A stretch of DNA of 56,088 nucleotides from Treponema sp. UBA6988 (lineage in GTDB: Bacteria; Spirochaetota; Spirochaetia; Treponematales; Treponemataceae). Of the stretch, positions 52,141 through 56,088 are shown one piece after another (the first letter of the stretch is position 1; every line of letters starts with the position of its first letter). Below the pieces are notes generated by a model, which made no database searches, was not told where the DNA came from, and saw only the letters and a program-made list of their open reading frames with translations. A program made the position numbers and the translations under genes. Location: the NCBI GenBank assembly GCA_002448445.1, contig DJYC01000005.1, positions 1 to 56,088 on the forward strand, written 5' to 3'.

Positions 52141-54027
52141 CTAAAAAATAATTTTTTTGACCCTTGAAGCAAAATTTGCCGACGGCATGGAAAGAGAAAT
52201 TCTTCCTTTTGCAACGGCACACTCCGCATGCAGGGTCGTTAACGCAGCCGCATTCAATTCCACCGAATCTTCTGCAGCGGCAGTTAATTCAACTGTTACA
52301 CCGTACTTTCCGTCCACAGGCAAAACCTGCCGCGAAAAAGCACTTGCCCAAAAAGAGCCATTTTCTTCCTTCCATTCAAGGCCTGTGCAGTCGTATGCAA
52401 AGGGGCGGCCCGTCATCCTGAGGGCAAGGTCAAACTCCGCCTTTTGAACAGCATCCCTGATTCTGCTGGAACTTATGCGCGAACCTTCAAGCAAAACATC
52501 CGGCACAAGGGCGCACTCGATTCCCTCTGACCTGCAAAGAGAGGCAAGGTCATTCATCTTAAAGGCACCTTTGTATCCGCAGCAAAAATCCTGCCCTTCC
52601 GCAATAAAGCGCATTCCACATTCATCAGAAAGCGTATGGATAAAAGAAGTTCCTTCTATTTTACTGAATTCGGGAGAAAAGTCAATGACTATGGCAAAAT
52701 CAAGGCCCATATCTGAAAAAATTTGTTTCTTTTGTTCAACAGAAGAAAGCTCGCCGGAAAAAGAAGGGTCTGTCTTGGCGGGTGACGTGAATGTTACGCA
52801 GCCGCGCACAAAATCATCCTTGGCAAGAACCCTTTCTAGAATGGCCTTGTGCCCCTTGTGAACACCGTCAAAGCTTCCGACGGAAAGGGCTGTACCCTTG
52901 CAAAGCCATTCAAGCGGAAATTTGTGCAAAATAATGTCCTGCCAGGAAAACGTTCGGAATTCCTTTTTTTTCTTCTGAACCACAAAGCCGTAACTGTATT
53001 TGTCTGATTTTTTTGAAGGAAGGCTTACGACGCCTGCAAGAGAATTGTCTGCGTAAAAAACTGCCGCTTCTTCAGCATTGCCCTGGGCAGATGAATCATT
53101 ACCCGCGAAAGGCAAAAGCATAGACTTCTTTAAAGGCCTTCCGTTCATAAAATAGCGCTCAAATTCATTCTTTAGCAAAAGAGGAGAAAGAGAGCATTTT
53201 TGTGCAAGGGAAGGCGTAAAAGCTAAAAAATGGGAGCGGACTTCTTTTATCTCTTCCTCTGAAACAGGCTTCTTTTCTTTTTTGGCACCAAAATCCTGAA
53301 CCTGCATATTCTTTAAGTCCTGCAGGGCATTTTGAATCGTAAGAGGCTTAATGTCCTTGTAAAAGGCAGATTCTTCTATCTTAAAAGGGCCAACCTGTGT
53401 ACGCCGCAATGCCACAAGATGGGCACAGCTTTTTAGGGAAGAGGCTATGTCGCGGGCAAGGGATCGAATGTAGGTTCCTTTTGAGCATGAAATTTCAAGA
53501 AGGGCGTATGCACACGGATCTGACTCTGACGGCTCAAGAAAATCAATCAGGGTGTTCTTGTAAACAAAAATCTGCCTGGGTTCAAGGTGAACTTCTTGAC
53601 CGCTACGCACAAGGTCGCTGGCTCTTTTTCCGTCCACATGAAGCGCACTGTAGGCTGGAGGAGTCTGTAAAAGTGGACCCGTAAACTTAGGCAATGCTTC
53701 TTCCACATTCCCCTTTGATGGAGGTGGCAAAGCCTTTAAAGTCTGCCCAGTAGGGTCAAGGGTGTCTGTTTCTTTTCCAAAGCAGACAAGGGCAAGGTAT
53801 GTTTTTGTAAAGGATGTTACATGCTCTACAAGGTGGGTAAGGTTTCCGCAGAGGACTATCAGTAGGCCGTCCGCAAATGAATCGAGTGTACCCGTATGAC
53901 CAACCTTTGACGTGCCAAGGGATTTTTTTATTACCGAAAGAGAAGAAAAGCTTGTAAGCCCACTTTTTTTGCAGTAAGGCAAAACCCCCGAAGGCAAATC
54001 AAAAGATGCGTCTTTATTCTTCTTCAT
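52141..54027 (-). CDS. TruB-FAD synthetase fusion
   Basis: 628 residues in one frame. Residues 1-340 are tRNA pseudouridine-55 synthase TruB: KVGHTGTLDSFADGLLIVLCG with the catalytic Asp, PPAYSALHVDGKRASDLVR, and GTYIRSLARDIASSL. From about 395 an FAD synthetase nucleotidyltransferase follows: TALSVGSFDGVHKGHKAILE (HxGH type), FIAEGQDFCCGYKGAF and GSRISSSRIRDAVQ. The riboflavin kinase domain that normally follows, with its GFPTAN motif, is not recognisable; the last 95 residues only resemble a decayed barrel (LALRMTGRPFAYDC). rbfA overlaps its start by 14 bases. Pseudouridine and FAD functions are probable; FMN synthesis is doubtful. Confidence 0.9.
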   Translation of the reverse strand: MKKNKDASFDLPSGVLPYCKKSGLTSFSSLSVIKKSLGTSKVGHTGTLDSFADGLLIVLCGNLTHLVEHVTSFTKTYLALVCFGKETDTLDPTGQTLKALPPPSKGNVEEALPKFTGPLLQTPPAYSALHVDGKRASDLVRSGQEVHLEPRQIFVYKNTLIDFLEPSESDPCAYALLEISCSKGTYIRSLARDIASSLKSCAHLVALRRTQVGPFKIEESAFYKDIKPLTIQNALQDLKNMQVQDFGAKKEKKPVSEEEIKEVRSHFLAFTPSLAQKCSLSPLLLKNEFERYFMNGRPLKKSMLLPFAGNDSSAQGNAEEAAVFYADNSLAGVVSLPSKKSDKYSYGFVVQKKKKEFRTFSWQDIILHKFPLEWLCKGTALSVGSFDGVHKGHKAILERVLAKDDFVRGCVTFTSPAKTDPSFSGELSSVEQKKQIFSDMGLDFAIVIDFSPEFSKIEGTSFIHTLSDECGMRFIAEGQDFCCGYKGAFKMNDLASLCRSEGIECALVPDVLLEGSRISSSRIRDAVQKAEFDLALRMTGRPFAYDCTGLEWKEENGSFWASAFSRQVLPVDGKYGVTVELTAAAEDSVELNAAALTTLHAECAVAKGRISLSMPSANFASRVKKIIF

Positions 54028-54427
54028 CGCTTGACTGTGCGCTGTTTTCCGCCGGAGACTCTGGTGCCAAAGCCGCCTCTTCTTTTTCCAAGGCGTTTAG
54101 CTTCTGCACCATTTCGTAGCCATCCTTTATGCTTGAATCCGCAATAAAGGTAAGCTTTGGAAATTTATAGATGGTAAGCTTCTTTGCTATGGATGACTGA
54201 ATGAATCCGGCCGCACTTTGCAAGCCCTGCACTCCGCGTTTAACGGAATTTTCATCCATAAAAGAAGAAACATAAACTTTTGCATAGGCAAGATCCCCAG
54301 CGACGTCCACACGATGAATCGTAAGGAATTCATTTACGCGGGGATCCTTTATTTCGTGGCGGATAATCATGTTGGAGATTTCAGACTTAAGCTGTTCTCC
54401 AAGCCGTACCAATCTGTACTGTCCCAT
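54014..54427 (-). CDS. rbfA: Ribosome-binding factor A
   Basis: 137 residues with the KH-like RbfA fold: QLKSEISNMIIRHEIKDPRV, TIHRVDVAGDLAYAKVYVSS and FPKLTFIADSSIKDGYEM. It acts in late 30S maturation at the 5' end of 16S rRNA. An acidic Glu/Ser tail of 20 residues closes it. Between infB (two bases upstream) and the truB fusion (14-base overlap). Confidence 0.94.
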   Translation of the reverse strand: MGQYRLVRLGEQLKSEISNMIIRHEIKDPRVNEFLTIHRVDVAGDLAYAKVYVSSFMDENSVKRGVQGLQSAAGFIQSSIAKKLTIYKFPKLTFIADSSIKDGYEMVQKLNALEKEEAALAPESPAENSAQSSDEEE

Positions 54428-54429
54428 GA

Positions 54430-56088
54430 CTATTCACCTGCCCCTTCACGCTTTGCGGCTTCTTCTGCTTTCTTTGCTTTACCGGCTTCTTTTGCAGCAG
54501 CCTGTTCAGCTTCGTACTGGGCCTTTGCCTCGGCAGCCTTTCTTTCTTCAGCAGCCCTGCGTTCAGCCTCGCGCTTTTCTGCAGCAGCCTTTTCGTCTAC
54601 AAGGGTGTCGCCAAGCTTGCGCTTAACTTCAACAAATTCGAAGGCTTCAATCTGGTCGCCAACCTGAATGTCCTGCCAGTTTTCAATGCCAAGACCACAT
54701 TCAAAGCCGTACTTGACTTCCTTAACGTCATCCTTAAAGTGCTTAAGAGAAGCAACCTTGCCTGTAAACTTAACAACACCGTCGCGGATAACGTTTACGC
54801 TGCTTGTTTTTTTGATGATACCGTCCGTAACGTAACATCCGGCAATAAGACCAATCTTTGGAACGCGGAATGTGTTGCGAACTTCGAGGGTACCGGTAAC
54901 TTCTTCCTTTGTATCTGGCTGAAGCATACCTTCCATTGCAGCCTGAATTTCTTCAACACACTTGTAGATGATGTTGTACTTGCGTATCTCTACCTTTTCC
55001 TGATCTGCAAGGGCCTTTGCCTTTGGCGTAGGGCGAACGTTGAAGGCAATTATGATTGCATTTGAGTCAGCGGCGGCGAGCGTAACGTCGCTTTCGTTGA
55101 TTGCACCGGCACTTGAATGGATTACGGAAAGGCGGATTTCCTTTGTGGAAAGCTTTTCCAAAGAATTCTTGAGTGCTTCTGCAGAACCCTGAAGGTCAGC
55201 CTTGATGATAACCTTGAATTCCTTAACTTCGCTGTTGGCAATGTCTGTGTAAAGGGTTTCTGCATTTGTCCTTCTAACAGCCTTTGCTGCTTCAAAGCGC
55301 TTGAGTTCCTGTCTCTTTGCGGCAAAGTCACGGGCATCGCGCTCGCTTTCTGTAACCTGGAATGGGTCTCCTGCATTAGGCATGGACTCAATACCAAGCA
55401 CTTCGATTGGCATGGAAGGAGTTGCTTCCTTTATCTTCTGACCCTTGTCGTTAAAGATTGCCCTTACACGGCCAGAGTAGATTCCTGCAACGAAAGGATC
55501 GCCTGTACGGAGGGTTCCGCGCTCTACGACAACTGTAGCAACTACACCGCGTCCCTGGTCGATGCGGCTTTCAATAACCTTACCTTCTGCGCGGCAGTCA
55601 TACTGGGCCTTAAGCTCAAGGACTTCCGCCTGGATAAGGATTGCGTCAAGAAGGTCGTCTATACCCTCTCTCTTGAGGGCTGAAATATTTACATACTGAG
55701 TGTCGCCACCCCATGCTTCCGGTGTAAGGCCGTGCTCTGAAAGCTGAGTCATTACGCGGTCCGGGTTTGCATCGGGCTTATCGATTTTGTTTACAGCAAC
55801 GATAATCGGAACCTTGGCATCTTTTGCATGGTTGATAGCTTCAAGCGTCTGGGGCATAACACCATCGTCAGCGGCAACAACGAGTACTACGATATCCGTA
55901 ATCTGTGCACCGCGGGCACGCATCATGGTAAATGCTTCGTGACCTGGAGTATCAAGGAAGGTAATGGTTCCCTTTGGAGTTGTAACTTGGTAGGCACCAA
56001 TCTTCTGGGTAATACCGCCAGCTTCGCCTTCTGCAACGTTTGCATTGCGGATTGCGTCCAAAGTCTTTGTCTTACCGTGGTCAACGTG
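54430..56088 (-). CDS. infB: Translation initiation factor IF-2, 3' part
   Basis: The frame runs out of the right edge; about 552 residues are seen, beginning at the GTPase P-loop HVDHGKT. G2 GGITQKIGAY, G3 DTPGHEAF and G4 NKIDKPDA are present, then domains II, III and the fMet-tRNA-binding end. After the usual end at VEVKRKL there is an extra tail of about 65 residues rich in Ala, Glu and Lys, probably a long helix; such a stretch is normally at the N-terminus of IF-2. First gene of the group ending at pnp. Confidence 0.95.
   Translation of the reverse strand, partial: HVDHGKTKTLDAIRNANVAEGEAGGITQKIGAYQVTTPKGTITFLDTPGHEAFTMMRARGAQITDIVVLVVAADDGVMPQTLEAINHAKDAKVPIIVAVNKIDKPDANPDRVMTQLSEHGLTPEAWGGDTQYVNISALKREGIDDLLDAILIQAEVLELKAQYDCRAEGKVIESRIDQGRGVVATVVVERGTLRTGDPFVAGIYSGRVRAIFNDKGQKIKEATPSMPIEVLGIESMPNAGDPFQVTESERDARDFAAKRQELKRFEAAKAVRRTNAETLYTDIANSEVKEFKVIIKADLQGSAEALKNSLEKLSTKEIRLSVIHSSAGAINESDVTLAAADSNAIIIAFNVRPTPKAKALADQEKVEIRKYNIIYKCVEEIQAAMEGMLQPDTKEEVTGTLEVRNTFRVPKIGLIAGCYVTDGIIKKTSSVNVIRDGVVKFTGKVASLKHFKDDVKEVKYGFECGLGIENWQDIQVGDQIEAFEFVEVKRKLGDTLVDEKAAAEKREAERRAAEERKAAEAKAQYEAEQAAAKEAGKAKKAEEAAKREGAGE

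Overview
The window looks like chromosomal DNA of a spirochaete, most probably a host-associated Treponema. The inference rests on gene content and order: infB-rbfA-truB-rpsO-pnp followed by an M16 peptidase, dut, lptF/lptG and tgt; a recA-folK-scpA-scpB-rluB-cmk-rpsA run; a sufCBDSU cluster; a bactofilin; and many TPR/HEAT proteins with signal peptides. Almost everything is on the minus strand. Only the GGGtGRT gene, pspC, the rlmK-like methyltransferase, two tRNAs and hup are on plus.

Layout. 1-3.6 kb: GGGtGRT protein (5' end outside), a PspC protein, then a minus-strand bactofilin-TPR-mtaB unit. 3.6-10.65 kb: a visibly AT-rich accessory block of about ten small genes, nearly all secreted or lipoproteins, with one ankyrin protein and one broken gene. 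10.7-13.9 kb: an FHA / PPP-like phosphatase / Ser-Thr kinase operon. 14.1-17.7 kb: LysM-LytM protein, rlmK-like methyltransferase, tRNA-Val, tRNA-Pro and hup. 17.7-23.7 kb: the SUF iron-sulfur system and pyridoxamine kinase. 24.3-27.5 kb: a very large beta-propeller sensor fused to a class III nucleotidyl cyclase. 27.5-37.7 kb: tRNA-Arg and a roughly 10 kb co-directional run from recA down to a lipoprotein. 38.3-49.4 kb: an envelope and housekeeping operon from the M16 peptidase to two uncharacterised TPR/secreted proteins. 49.6-56.1 kb: infB-rbfA-truB/ribF-rpsO-pnp (infB start outside).

The most unusual material is between the genes. Two dispersed repeat families occupy the larger gaps. One is a three-hairpin element of about 105-117 nt with two full copies 35 kb apart and a partial third; all three stems are kept by paired base changes. 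The other is a GC-rich family with core CCTAGCCCCGATTGG, built of small hairpins whose arms also co-vary, in at least six gaps. At two loci the families sit side by side in the same relative arrangement.

A second cross-cutting signal is a set of genes without a Shine-Dalgarno sequence whose start codon lies exactly six bases after a good -10 hexamer, usually with a -35 box 17 bases further up. These predict leaderless mRNAs for the bactofilin, the rlmK-like gene, the propeller-cyclase and sufU, with the FHA operon close to leaderless. Other notable points are a TruB-FAD synthetase fusion without a recognisable riboflavin kinase domain, a sigma-54-type activator with GAYTNA in place of GAFTGA, and a dispersed repeat translated in frame inside mtaB. 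All functional calls are from reading the sequence; no searches were run.
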